Numbered from the stretch's first letter, positions 9,741-19,299 are shown. The stretch: DNA of 23,826 nucleotides from Pelargonium nanum (GCA_036897485.1 JAYMTF010001369.1:1-23826); one strand, 5' to 3'. Numbers and translations are program-made. Notes: generated by a model from the sequence alone, not told the origin.

Positions 9741-10568
9741 GATTTATTTTAGCTAGGTTTGGCCCATAACAATACATAGAACATCTAACTTGACCCATGG
9801 GTTTTGCGACCCGTTTTATGATCCATTCAAAGCTACTTGTGGTCGAGACTCGAAAACATCGGTCCATGATCCAATTAAGTCAACTCATGTCCAGATTTGA
9901 CGTATTTATTCTATATTTCTCTCCACCAATCACATTTGGGGTATCTATAGGATAATACCTATAGAGGTTGAGATAGAGCATACTCACCAAAAATTCAGCC
10001 TCCCTCTTCCTTTCGAGATTTTAAGCCTTGTGACGTTTCCAAAGTATTGGACGTTTTCTTGCCAACAAATGAATGACATGCATAAGACTACAATCAACAA
10101 TCGTAGTTTCAAAATTTTGCCTATTTTTATAAGCTCGGATCACAACTATTATGACTTGAGACTTAAATTCAAGACTAACAAGCAAACTATTTTCGTAACT
10201 CAAACATGTAGCTTCAAAATCACTATGGAACGATCTTAACCATTGAGCAATACTTACTAGTTACGAGATAGGCTCAAAATAATTCAACTTAAAAAATGAA
10301 GCCTTGAACTTCCCCAAACCCTAACCACGCCTAGAGATTCCCAAAACAACATTGCTACCATTTCTAGCACAAGATAAAGATAACAAAGTGCCAACAAGAA
10401 CTCTCCTAAAATGTCAATATTTTGAACTAGAACCGATTGCAGAAACCTTAAGATCCCCAAAACTAATTTACCATCAATAAACAAAATTGTGCAAATTATC
10501 ATGGAAATGTCAACAAATTGGAACCAAATGAACATGAAATCGTAAACCAAAAAGATCAAACTGCTTAC
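9741..10568. other. intron-like or intergenic sequence left of the divergent promoter
   Basis: It would be the intron of the candidate minus-strand transcript that begins near 10770. A telo-box word AAACCCTAA lies at 10316-10324. Hydrophobic minus-strand frames (10284-10613) are read-through of T-rich intron-like sequence beyond the splice donor at 10569/10568. Confidence 0.3.
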
Positions 10569-10770
10569 CTGAGATCGAGAGGTCATAAATCTTCGAAAAT
10601 GTGAAAATGCCAATCATCATTTACATTCACAGAGAAGATGAAAAATAAAATAAAAAGTAGAAGCTGAAGATGCGATTCAGTGAAGAGCAAATCGTCGATG
10701 TCCATGAAGAAGAAGCTCACGATTCTCTGCAAAATCGAGATCGCGCCAATCTGTAACCTAATTTTCAAAA
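10569..10770 (-). other. probable first exon of a minus-strand transcript
   Basis: The block carries a leader-like composition (GATCTCGATTTTGCAGAG, then CTTCTTCTTC) and ends at the donor CAG/GTAAGC at 10569/10568. Together with the divergent promoter to its right, this suggests a transcript leftward. The downstream exon is uncertain; 9310-9490 is the best candidate. Confidence 0.4.
10583..10705 (-). CDS. candidate 40-residue membrane micropeptide (or upstream ORF)
   Basis: On the minus strand an ATG at 10705 opens MDIDDLLFTESHLQ, followed by a hydrophobic segment LLLFILFFIFSV (residues about 15-26) and an acidic/aromatic tail, ending at TGA (10583-10585). Thirteen bases after the stop is CTCAG/GTAAGC, an excellent splice donor (exon ends at 10569), so the ORF sits in a probable first exon and could be an upstream ORF of a longer spliced transcript. 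It faces the STMP1-like gene across the TGGGCC palindrome. I recognise no family, and the hydrophobic run could simply be T-rich leader sequence. Confidence 0.3.
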   Translation of the reverse strand: MDIDDLLFTESHLQLLLFILFFIFSVNVNDDWHFHIFEDL

Positions 10771-10778
10771 TTCACAAT

Positions 10779-10797
10779 GGCCCATTTATAATGGGCC
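10779..10797. promoter_or_regulatory. inverted pair of site II (TGGGCC) elements, divergent promoter
   Basis: GGCCCATT-TAT-AATGGGCC is a perfect inverted repeat with 8-bp arms and a 3-bp spacer. TGGGCC/T is the site II element bound by TCP factors and is enriched in plant promoters of nuclear genes for mitochondrial and ribosomal proteins. It lies about 210 bp upstream of the STMP1-like ATG and about 75 bp upstream of the minus-strand ATG at 10705, so it could serve both directions. Confidence 0.55.
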
Positions 10798-10895
10798 GAT
10801 CCGAATCGAGCCCGTATTGACCAGTCAGTTTTGTGCGTCACGGTCCTTGGGAAAGGGGTTAGCTTGGAGAGCAAGATCAATCGATTCAACCTCCA

Positions 10896-10902
10896 TATAA
10901 AA
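10896..10902 (+). promoter_or_regulatory. TATA box of the STMP1-like gene
   Basis: TATAAAA lies 94 bp upstream of the ATG at 10990. Transcription would then begin about 30 bp later, near 10927, giving a 5' leader of roughly 60 nt. Assigned from position and sequence only. Confidence 0.5.
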
Positions 10903-10989
10903 TCAAACCCATTATAGTCTTCGTCTTCTTCATCGTCTTCGTCGATTCAAAATCCAATTTTGACGGTTGAGAATCGAGAGTCTCTGAAA

Positions 10990-11172
10990 ATGGGTATCAT
11001 CAGAAGCGCCTTCTCCTTCCTCGCCGGCTCGGCGGTCGGAGTCTACGTGGCGCAAAACTACAACGTTCCCGACGTGAAGAAGCTGAGCGACACAGGCCTC
11101 TTGATCGCCAAGCACATTGAAGAGAACTACCGCAAGCCCAAGAAGAGAGTCGACGACGATGAGGACAAGTAG
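10990..11172 (+). CDS. STMP1: STMP1-like short transmembrane mitochondrial protein (60 aa)
   Basis: The product is a 60-residue single-pass membrane protein. Residues 1-20 (MGIIRSAFSFLAGSAVGVYV) form the membrane segment, followed at once by AQNYNVPDVKKL and then a charged tail with KPKKR and DDDEDK. The block GVYVAQNYNVPDVKKL corresponds to G.YLAQNYDIPN...KKL of animal STMP1 (C7orf73), a micropeptide of the inner mitochondrial membrane linked to respiratory complexes; plant genomes carry short homologues of similar size. I chose ATG 10990 because homologues start with a short Met-Gly/Leu segment before the membrane helix; an in-frame non-ATG extension to 10960 is less likely. The gene has a single exon, and its promoter contains site II boxes, as expected for a nuclear gene of mitochondria. 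A role in the plant is inferred from the family only. Confidence 0.8.
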   Translation: MGIIRSAFSFLAGSAVGVYVAQNYNVPDVKKLSDTGLLIAKHIEENYRKPKKRVDDDEDK

Positions 11173-11531
11173 CGGCGAGCCTCTACGTCGTCGTTTTTGT
11201 CATTGTTCAGGTTCTTATAGTTTGGAGCTATATGGTCACTGTTGGGTTTAGTCCATTGTTAATGAAAAGATGAAAATTTTACCCCTTTTTTCATATTTGC
11301 TCCTCTGTTCTGGGTTTGGTTTTTCTTGTGATTGTTACAATCCAATTGGGTCTTCAAGCTCTGAGTGTAGTGTTGGTTCTGTTTTTTTTTTTTCATTTAC
11401 TTGTGTGAATTATGAGCTTTTGTGTCTTTGTTTTAGCTCTAATGGTCATTTATGTTAATGATAGTCATTGTTTGGTAATTTCCATGAGAATGTAATTTGA
11501 GAACTGCTGAAGCTTTCAATGTTACATCAAG

Positions 11532-11537
11532 AATAAA
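11532..11537 (+). terminator. possible polyadenylation signal of the STMP1-like gene
   Basis: AATAAA lies 360 nt after the stop codon. The intervening T-rich sequence looks like a 3' UTR, and the small frames in it (11270-11458) have no protein character. Plant signals are loose, so an earlier site is possible. Confidence 0.35.
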
Positions 11538-11555
11538 GAGTTTGGTTGTGAAGTG

Positions 11556-12428
11556 ACATACATTGAATGAAGAATTATAGTTTTTATATATGTGTGCATG
11601 AACTCAACAATAGGTAGATATCATATGAAATGTTACGTGTTTGCGTTGTTAGAGCGATGCACAGAGTAATTGTGTCCTGGATCGAATGATTTTTGCCGAG
11701 TTTCTGAAATGACTTCAATGCTTCTATTGCCTCGGTTTATGTACTGGGATTTCACCATCCTTTTAATAACTTCATACTTAGTTTATAGCATCCAGCGTAC
11801 TACTTGTGTGAAACCCTCTGAACCTGATTGTTCTTTGGAGAAGCTCAATGTGCCTGCGACTTTTAAGTTAATGAAATTGTTGTGTTTTCTTAACAAAATT
11901 GACTATTATGTCCTTTTCAAAAGGAGCCTTTTCGCTTCGTAATTGTTTTCTTTGGGAAGGTTGGCACCTTATAATCTGTAGTTTTTGAAGGCAATAGCTC
12001 ATATTTTGATGGGACTTCTATATACTTGAAGTTTATTTCATGCCACGCTGCTTAGAGTAGCTGTGCTATTTTTTCATCCACAGGTGATAGATCTTTCAGT
12101 TTCATTACATCCACATGATGTTCCTTTCGCTTGTTCACCAATTTCGTTCTTGACATCTGAGATTCATTCAAATCACGCATAAACAAATTATGGAACTTTT
12201 TGTTATCTTTTTATGTTGTATGTTTTGAGTTTAATGGTTCATGTTAGCTTTTGCTATCAACAATGTAAGAACTAATGATATGATGAAAGGATAAGACTAT
12301 AAGAGATTGAGCTCTTAGTTTCTGGATATTCATATAAACTACTGAAAACATTCTAACAACCTGCATGCTAGTATATACATAGATGCAAATATTGACTGCT
12401 TAATTTTTTGACTCAGGCTTGCAAAACT
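11556..12428. other. convergent intergenic region between the STMP1-like gene and the membrane-protein gene
   Basis: No gene supported. The frame at 11670-11942 has no recognisable motif. On the minus strand TTTATT at 12032-12037 gives an AATAAA signal about 390 nt past the stop of the membrane-protein gene. Confidence 0.4.
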
Positions 12429-14675
12429 CTACTCAACGGTTAGGTACAAGTCACTTGGACGAGGACGAGCCGCGCCACTCTCTGATGGGGACAACTGGTT
12501 TTGCTGGTTGAGCAAAATACGCCACTTATCAATGCATGCCATTTGGTTAGGATCCAAGCTGGGAAGTGATTTTCGGTCTACAATTTTAAGAACATTTTCA
12601 GCTTGACCGAGGAGGAACCCTGCGTGTCGAACACTCTTTTCCCTATCTTCAAATCTACTGCTTAAACATTTGACGGAGATAACGCGCTGTAAGTTAGTGA
12701 GACAAGCACATAGTATATCAGATAACATAGCACTTAGTTCTTCGAATAGTCTCTCTGACGTCTGATTATTTCTGTGAGCGTGATTCTGCAGAATGGTTTT
12801 ACTTATTCTGTACATGGAATTAGCTGCCAATGCTTTGATGGGCCACTTGGACGGGTTTTCTTTCAGACAGTGATTCGTATCTTTCGTCTTGAATTCCTCA
12901 AATTTGTTCTTTGCAGCAAGTGAAAGTTCTTCTAGAATTTCTGCTGGAGTTTCTGTTTGGATAGCCAATTTAAAGATATCCACATCTAACCACTTGTGAA
13001 AGAGCTCGATTCCTAGCCAAACAACATTTGCTGCCTTTCTGATGTCTGTAAGATCTTTTGCACTGATGTTGTCTTCTACGAGTCTGACATATTGAAGCCC
13101 TTCGTTTACTCCACATATCAACTGTTTGAGCGAGGATTGTTTGATGTTTGGAAGCGCTAATGCAATGGCGGTCACTGTCACAATAGGAAGAGCCCAGCAG
13201 TTTGGAGGTTCTTCATGCTCCAAAGAAGGTACTCGTGAACTGTCAAATTCTTTAAATCCTGGTGAAAATGACGATTCCTCCAGCAGTTTTACGAGATGTT
13301 TGAGTTCTTTCTTTTTCCCCATCCGGATCCAATGATCTGTAGCATCACGGTTGTTCCTCTTCATCAGATCCACCAGCACATCCTCGCCTTCAAGATGCAA
13401 AACAAAATGCCCAAGATCAAACTTTGGCTCGGGTTGGGACTCTGATTCTGTTTCATTGCTTGAAATGCTGTTGATGGATTTTAACTTTTTCTTAACCCCC
13501 TTGCAGAAGTCACTGCACAACAAGATCCGGCTCACGAAGAAAATGGAAATGAATCGGATTGCTTTGCTCGCCAGCACAATCCCAGTCTGCGTCCTGATAC
13601 ACGCATCCATAAACCCGATTCTTGCTTCGTGGGCGAGTTTTCTGCAGTGGCGATTCTTGATGTAGCTAAAAGCTAACGGGGACTCTTTCATCTCAACCAG
13701 CCCTTGAATCCAATACCTCTCTACGGTAAATTCTCTCTTCCAGCACTCTCTGCCTCGCTTTGGACACCTGAAATTTATCCCGAAAAACCATCTAAATGCA
13801 GGAGCAATTGTGCCTACTCCAACCCCAACAGCCTGTGTAGCAAGAATCAAAGTTGCTGACCATTTATAGTCAGATTCGCCGCTGCAGAATCTGAAGGACC
13901 ATGGCATGAAATAAGACCTAATCATCGCTTCCCCGAGAGTCAACGCGCCAAGAAGACAAAACACGCCTGAAGCAGTGCAAGTCACAGACCGGCCAATCAC
14001 GAACTGTGGACAACATGTATGAGCCATCATCCAAAACCTCGTAAGATCTTCCCTGAGTTTGTTTATTGGTATCCTACAATTTTCATTCATTCCTTCTTTA
14101 ACAGCTATATGGTACTTTTTATCATACTTATGTTCCAAGTAACGCTTAGTAGATGGAACTGTTAGAGCAGTAAAGATCAATAGCACTAGCAAAACCAACA
14201 TCAGAAACATGACGAAAACATGTTCTTTCCAGAAAACATAAATAACACCGGTACCTAATTGGATGCAGATGTTGACAACTAGTGTAATCACAAGAATCGC
14301 CATAGCAACGATGGTCATGGCGATTTCTTCGCTCTCCATAGGTCCGAGGGAAGGCATGGAGTTACCCATTATGGTGCAGATCAAGACGGAGCTGCTGAGC
14401 TTGACCAGCTGATCCTGGCAGCGAGGCATGACCGTGTTGAGATCCACCGAAAGCTTGATTGCCACAGCAATCAAGGTCAAGGAAGTGGCGTTGAGCGAGA
14501 AGAACTTGCACGGGAACCAGCACTTCTTGTAGGTGAATCCGCGGATAGCGTCTACTCCCATTGCTATGGAACATGCCAGAGAAGCTGCTGCTACGTATAT
14601 GCCGATCCAAGGCATGGGCTCACTGAACTTTGCATCATCAAGGTTGCCATTGATGTTGCAGCCTGCAAGTCCCAT
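12429..14675 (-). CDS. plant-specific multi-pass membrane protein of unknown function (748 aa)
   Basis: An uninterrupted 748-residue reading frame without introns. The N-terminus has FSEPMPWIGIYVAAASLACS, a first membrane segment at about 22-44, then the block FPCKFFSLNATSLTLIAVAI with a second segment (about 60-78). DLNTVMPRCQDQLVKLSS and MGNSMPSLG lead to further hydrophobic stretches at about 118-141, 152-173, 231-250, 272-295 and 365-388. A hydrophilic, largely helical C-terminal half (about 390-748) follows, with a Ser/Glu-rich linker at 401-417. I recall closely similar PMPWIGIYVAAAS / KFFSLNATSLTL proteins from many land plants, usually annotated as uncharacterised transmembrane proteins; none has an established reaction. 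Length and start (ATG 14675, Met-Gly) look complete, and no frameshift or missing segment is seen. It converges on the STMP1-like gene and shares no obvious role with it. The long plus-strand frames inside (13126-13665) are antisense shadows. Confidence 0.9.
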   Translation of the reverse strand: MGLAGCNINGNLDDAKFSEPMPWIGIYVAAASLACSIAMGVDAIRGFTYKKCWFPCKFFSLNATSLTLIAVAIKLSVDLNTVMPRCQDQLVKLSSSVLICTIMGNSMPSLGPMESEEIAMTIVAMAILVITLVVNICIQLGTGVIYVFWKEHVFVMFLMLVLLVLLIFTALTVPSTKRYLEHKYDKKYHIAVKEGMNENCRIPINKLREDLTRFWMMAHTCCPQFVIGRSVTCTASGVFCLLGALTLGEAMIRSYFMPWSFRFCSGESDYKWSATLILATQAVGVGVGTIAPAFRWFFGINFRCPKRGRECWKREFTVERYWIQGLVEMKESPLAFSYIKNRHCRKLAHEARIGFMDACIRTQTGIVLASKAIRFISIFFVSRILLCSDFCKGVKKKLKSINSISSNETESESQPEPKFDLGHFVLHLEGEDVLVDLMKRNNRDATDHWIRMGKKKELKHLVKLLEESSFSPGFKEFDSSRVPSLEHEEPPNCWALPIVTVTAIALALPNIKQSSLKQLICGVNEGLQYVRLVEDNISAKDLTDIRKAANVVWLGIELFHKWLDVDIFKLAIQTETPAEILEELSLAAKNKFEEFKTKDTNHCLKENPSKWPIKALAANSMYRISKTILQNHAHRNNQTSERLFEELSAMLSDILCACLTNLQRVISVKCLSSRFEDREKSVRHAGFLLGQAENVLKIVDRKSLPSLDPNQMACIDKWRILLNQQNQLSPSESGAARPRPSDLYLTVE

Positions 14676-14852
14676 ATAGCTATGACTTTAATTGTGATCT
14701 TTTGTTGAAGATGGTGAAGAGAACAGCAAATCTGGTTGTGAAGTGTGTCAGATACTGAAATTATCTGATAGTTTTTGGGTTCATGGTTGACTCTGATTCT
14801 GAGGATGTGGGTGAGAAGATTTTGAAGGCAATGACTTCATTTGTTTCTCTAA

Positions 14853-14866
14853 TTTATTTATTATAT
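14853..14866 (-). promoter_or_regulatory. possible TATA element of the membrane-protein gene
   Basis: On the minus strand TATAATAAATAAA stands about 180 bp upstream of the ATG at 14675. This would give a 5' leader of roughly 150 nt. The sequence is AT-rich, so the call is weak. Confidence 0.3.
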
Positions 14867-15039
14867 TAGAGTTGAATTGTTCTTGAGGGCAGGTTGGGCC
14901 ATTGCTGTATTACTATTTGTGAAAGCATTGTTCTCATAGTGACTTTTCCTGAATGGAGACTTCCTATCCTCCTGTCGATGTTTCATTTATTTCTTTGTAT
15001 GGTTCAGATGTTTGTGATATTGAATTTTGAGTCCATAAT

Positions 15040-15515
15040 GGATATATCTGGTTATTTGGATAATAACCTGTGACACGACACGACATAAGTAGATTTGGGT
15101 GCAGTTTAATGGATACGTGTTGAACTCATTTAACCATCTAGTTAAATGGTCATAAATAAATCGTGTAACTCGTTCATTGGCTCACTTATTTATGGACGAA
15201 AATGTAGGTTTCCAAACATGTGGTCTCCCAAAAGTTAACTTAACAGATCATATAAATTGGACCTCCGAACTCGGGTCTGGTCAGGTTCAATATAATATAA
15301 CTTGAAGGGGTGGGGACGGAAAAACCCACGTAACACACATTTTCAATGGATCGCAACCAAACAGATTCGCTCATCCTCACACATCACAGTTCGGGTCACC
15401 CAAACACGAGGAAGTTGACACGACCACGGTCCAATTCAAAATCTGAATTGTCACCTCTAGTTGAGTCGAGCCCGACAAAATTTAAGCTTGATTGAGCTAG
15501 CTTACACCCCTAAAA
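15040..15515. repeat. decayed dispersed repeat, hAT/MITE-like wording
   Basis: CACGACACGACATAAG, TCGTGTAACTCGTT, GGTCAGGTTC and GAGTCGAGCCCGAC resemble the text of common non-autonomous hAT-type elements in dicots. The right side ends with TTACACCCCTA near 15504-15514, a frequent TIR word. I could not place a matching left TIR or an 8-bp target duplication. Confidence 0.35.
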
Positions 15516-15671
15516 AAGAAAAGAGGTTGTCGTTTTTGACACAGCTCCAAAAACGCTCTATCGTTTCTTCTTTCCCTTCGCTGACATTGTCGAGTCTCAA
15601 TTTCTACAAGAATCCTTCGTTGGCATACAACACGGACTTCAATCTCTCCTCCGTTCTTCAGAACCTTAGAG
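15516..15671 (+). pseudogene. exon-like fragment without a start codon
   Basis: A plus-strand frame reads through LSFLTQLQKR, FPSLTLSSLNFYKNPSLAYN and TDFNLSSVLQNLRG and meets a possible donor (AGAG/GTATAA) at about 15671. The region is GC-richer than its surroundings and the peptide looks protein-like, but there is no in-frame ATG and no later exon can be found in the AT-rich sequence that follows. It could be a captured or truncated gene fragment, or the 5' part of a gene whose start has been lost. I do not recognise the family. Confidence 0.3.
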
Positions 15672-15759
15672 GTATAAATTTAATCTCTTCGTTTTCAGTC
15701 TTTTTTCACTTACCTTCTGTTTGGTTGCCGGGAAAATTCAGATTAATAAATTATTAGTT

Positions 15760-18272
15760 TTTGTATTAAGAAAAAAGATTAACTCCATATTTGGAAAATA
15801 TAAATATATAAAATTATATTGAAAATTTGTTCAAATTAGAGGCAATAATATTTGGGCTAGTATTGATTGATTCATAAAACATAAGTTTATCTCAAATAAA
15901 ATAGTAATAATTATTTTCTACCTTTAGATTACAAACATAATTTGTAAACAAGCCTACTTCTCTTGGATTTTTTTAACTTTAATCTTAACTATAAATCATA
16001 TATAAACTAACTACAGAAACTACTATACTTTTGTCTTGTATACATGCACCATAGACCAAAGGAAATTTTGGATCAAATACTATAAATTTGTATAAACAAA
16101 TAAGGTTTTATAATAATGTTGGGTGTAAAATATATAAATTTTGGTTATGATTTCCAATAATTAATTGGTTTTAAATAAATAAACAAATAAATTTTGACAG
16201 CTTAGACACCACTGTATCATCATCATCAAAAAAATATTTAACATTTATAGAAAATCATCAAGAACCAATACAAGGTATGCATATACCCCAAAACAACCAC
16301 AAATTAATATCATAATATTAAACCATGATGCACAAAACAAATGGATAAAAATAAATATATCTCTTTTCATCATTTTAATAATTTGAGAACATCCCACCTA
16401 TAAGATCCAATCATGAATAAAAATGATCAAACAATATGATTGGATAATTAAAATAAAAACAATAAATACATAAATAAATGTGAAAACATAATTAAGTTAC
16501 AAAATTGGACCAGTTTAGTGAATAGGGACAGTTTGGGTGGTTGATACATATTGGTATTAAAACCTTGCAAGCCCTAAGTAGTTGGGTGTCCCAAATCTAT
16601 TGGTCAAAGTGGGCACCACCTTTTGTCAAGATATTCCACATAATTTTTCTTTTAAAATATACTCTATATATTTTCTAAAATAAGTGTCAGCATTTTTATT
16701 TTAAAAAAATTAAAGAGTAGTTCATTCTAACAAATGTTGTATATACTCTATAGTGAAAGATATTTCGATTGTTTAAAAATAAAATTTTCAAATTTAAATC
16801 ATTGTATACCTATCCTAAATTATCAAAAGAATTTTTATTGTTACTATATGATAGTATCGAGATAGAAAATATATATGACGTTTATTTTGAGACAAATAAA
16901 GTGTTAGTTTTAAGTTTACAGAACTAAAGACAACTGAAATAAAAACGAGAAGATAAAAAGTTGAAATGAGTAGATTTTAGGGAACATGTGAAATGGAATC
17001 AATTACATGTTTTTGTCCCTTTCTTTAATTTTTGATGGTAGCCAACTAGTTGGATTCTATTTGTTTTGAAGAGGAGGCTCTTTCTTTTTTCCAAAGGTGT
17101 CTTCAACAAAACTCTTGCCTCCCACACATGGACCATCACAATATATCATTATTATTTTTACAAATATGACAAAGATGTACATAATATTCAATGTCTTAAA
17201 ATGAGTATGTTTTTCTTATTATCCTGTTATTTTAATTATAAGAACAAAAATTGTACTACAATTTTAATGTAAAATGCATACAAATTTTACCACTTTCATC
17301 ATTTTCAAATGAGTTCATGATTACTTATATTTGTCAATCCAACAAGAAAACTGGATAATAAAATAAGGTTAATTTGAACACATATTGCAAAATCATTCAA
17401 AACCTTAAAACAATACTTGGAATTAGTACATTTTTGTCCCGAAAGTGAGTGTCTTATTATTATCTTACAAAAAAGAAGTTGATTAATAATAAGCTAGTTA
17501 ATATTTATCGATTTCATTACGAAACTTGTGATTAGAACGATTAGTAAATAGTCAATGTGAACTATGAGTTATTTTCTTCTTTGGACAAAACAAATACACA
17601 AACTAACGAGCGTCTCCGACAAAGTGGATTTGAGCTCGAATTTGGATCAATTTTTAAAGTTTGGCTTGAAAATGTCTAAAAGCGAAAAATGTACAAAATC
17701 AATCATCAGATTTTACATTCAAAATGTACATATTCGTGTCTAACCCGATCCAAGTTTTTTTAAAATAAATTTGTTCCGGACATGAAATTGGTCAACTCAT
17801 ATTATGTATCCCAAACTTGTAAAACTGAAGCTTGAATTTTGCGTACTTTTGATTCCGAGTTCATGCTATGAATAGAGTGTAGAATGAGAGATCGAAAAGA
17901 TGACAGTGGGGCCCAATGATATTTAAAACTGATGGCAGACAATGGCCACGTCATTATCTACTTCTATGGCCAGCTTTCATATGCCAATTCCAAATTCTAT
18001 AGTTGAATCTTAATAATTTGTATTTAGTGATTAATCATGAATCAAACTAATAATAACACTAGAACACTAAACAAACAAACAAAAATCATACAAATAATTA
18101 GATTACTAATTTTAATTTGGATTGCAATGATATTTGTGAATTGATGGTCTCAAATTCAGTCAACAACTGTTTTGATTTTGGGAGGGAGTGATCAAATTTG
18201 CTGGCCCCCCATACCAAAAAACCCACAATACATCACTCAAAATTATTAAGATATTTAAAGCACATGAAATAT
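15760..18272. other. AT-rich intergenic desert
   Basis: No coding region supported. The sequence is very AT-rich with many A/T tracts. The 68-residue frame at 17066-17272 is chance. GCCACGTCATTA near 17945-17956 contains an ACGT-core (bZIP-type) word. Confidence 0.45.
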
Positions 18273-18449
18273 AAAATTGCACCACCAAGCGCGTGGGTCA
18301 ACTGGTAAGGGATTGTTCCAGCTTAACCTGAGGTCTAGAGTTCGAGTATTAGGGAATGCAGTTGCGTTAAAACTTGGTAGGTGTCAACCGCTAGTGTGCG
18401 GGCCCGCTCAGGAACCTCATGATTTATACCAAAAAAAATTGAAAATTGC
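18273..18449 (+). mobile_element. second tRNA-derived SINE type, complete with 8-bp TSD
   Basis: The body is 18281-18441 (161 bp). The direct repeat AAAATTGC flanks it at 18273-18280 and 18442-18449. An A-box-like TGGGTCAACTGG (11 of 12 to TRGYNNARNNGG) lies near 18295-18306, and a B-box-like AGTTCGAGTAT at about 18339-18349, the spacing of a tRNA-derived Pol III promoter. A 3' body containing the palindrome GCGGGCCCGC (18398-18407) and an A8 tail at 18431-18438 complete a SINE. Its body differs from the family at 1.9, 4.0 and 6.3 kb. The open frame 18277-18786 running through it is not a gene. Confidence 0.75.
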
Positions 18450-19147
18450 CCTGAATCACAAAAGTCCTTGCAATGAGACATCAAAGAGAGGCCAAAATAC
18501 AATTAAATCTTCAAACATAAAGCCAAATCTTTTTATTTTATTTCTCACCCTTAATATTCAAATTTGTATTTTAAAAAATAAAGAAAGTGACTCTATACTT
18601 GTTTTGACTTTGATGGATTTCTATACTTTTTTTACAAGAGACTTTGATAGAATTACACTGACTAGAAAACAACATTTTTTAATTTTTTTTATCTATATTC
18701 TCTTCAATGAATTTATGGAGGCGAAACGATTCAATAAATCTATGTTTTTAATGAGTTGGCCTTATCATATTGATGGCGTAAGCTAAACCAATCATATTTG
18801 ACTTAAATCCTAGTATTGTTGAAATTATATATACATTATAATTTCAACCACTTGTTTATGAGCTAAAACTTACTATCTATACCATTGTTTTGAGATTTAT
18901 AGCGTGAACCACTTGCTTGATCTGACTGCCAATAACTTTTTAAGTAAAATTGCTTGTTTATATACTTTTTTCATCTCAAAAAATTGTTTAGTTATTATTT
19001 AGAATTTGTTAAAGAAAAATTAGGTATCGATTTATATATTTTATCTCGTTTCTCAATCGTTATGTGTTATAATAACCTTAGTAGACACTAGCAAACTTAT
19101 TATGAAAATACTATTGACTGACGGGTAACGAATTTGGAACCGAGTGT
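18450..19147. other. AT-rich upstream region of the ERF gene
   Basis: No gene supported. The distal promoter of the ERF gene may lie here, but no clear cis-element cluster is seen. Confidence 0.4.
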
Positions 19148-19160
19148 GTATGTTTGTGTG

Positions 19161-19176
19161 TATATATATATATATA
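19161..19176. repeat. (TA)8 microsatellite in the ERF promoter
   Basis: TG-rich sequence passes into eight TA units about 115 bp upstream of the ERF TATA box. Length variation here is likely between individuals. Confidence 0.8.
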
Positions 19177-19290
19177 ATCAAATCATAATTAACCACATTT
19201 TCACCTTTATTTTTATTTTATTTTCCTAATAAGGCCCCATTTATTTAAATATCATTGAATTCTAATAAACAAAACAAACAAAAATATTCA

Positions 19291-19299
19291 TATATAAAA
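19291..19299 (+). promoter_or_regulatory. TATA box of the DREB/ERF gene
   Basis: TATATAAAA lies 74 bp upstream of the ATG, followed by a C/T-rich leader (ACCACCTTCCTTTCCCTT) typical of plant transcription starts. The start site would be near 19325, leaving a leader of about 40 nt. Confidence 0.65.

Noticed and set aside
9568..9867. 99-residue minus-strand open frame
   Set aside because: It runs through the repeat-like CACGGGCGTG fragment and unrelated flanks.
13126..13665. Plus-strand frames of 69 and 104 residues
   Set aside because: They lie antisense within the intact 748-aa membrane-protein gene and have no motif.
18277..18786. 169-residue plus-strand open frame
   Set aside because: Its first third is SINE sequence bounded by a TSD; the rest is AT-rich with no protein character.
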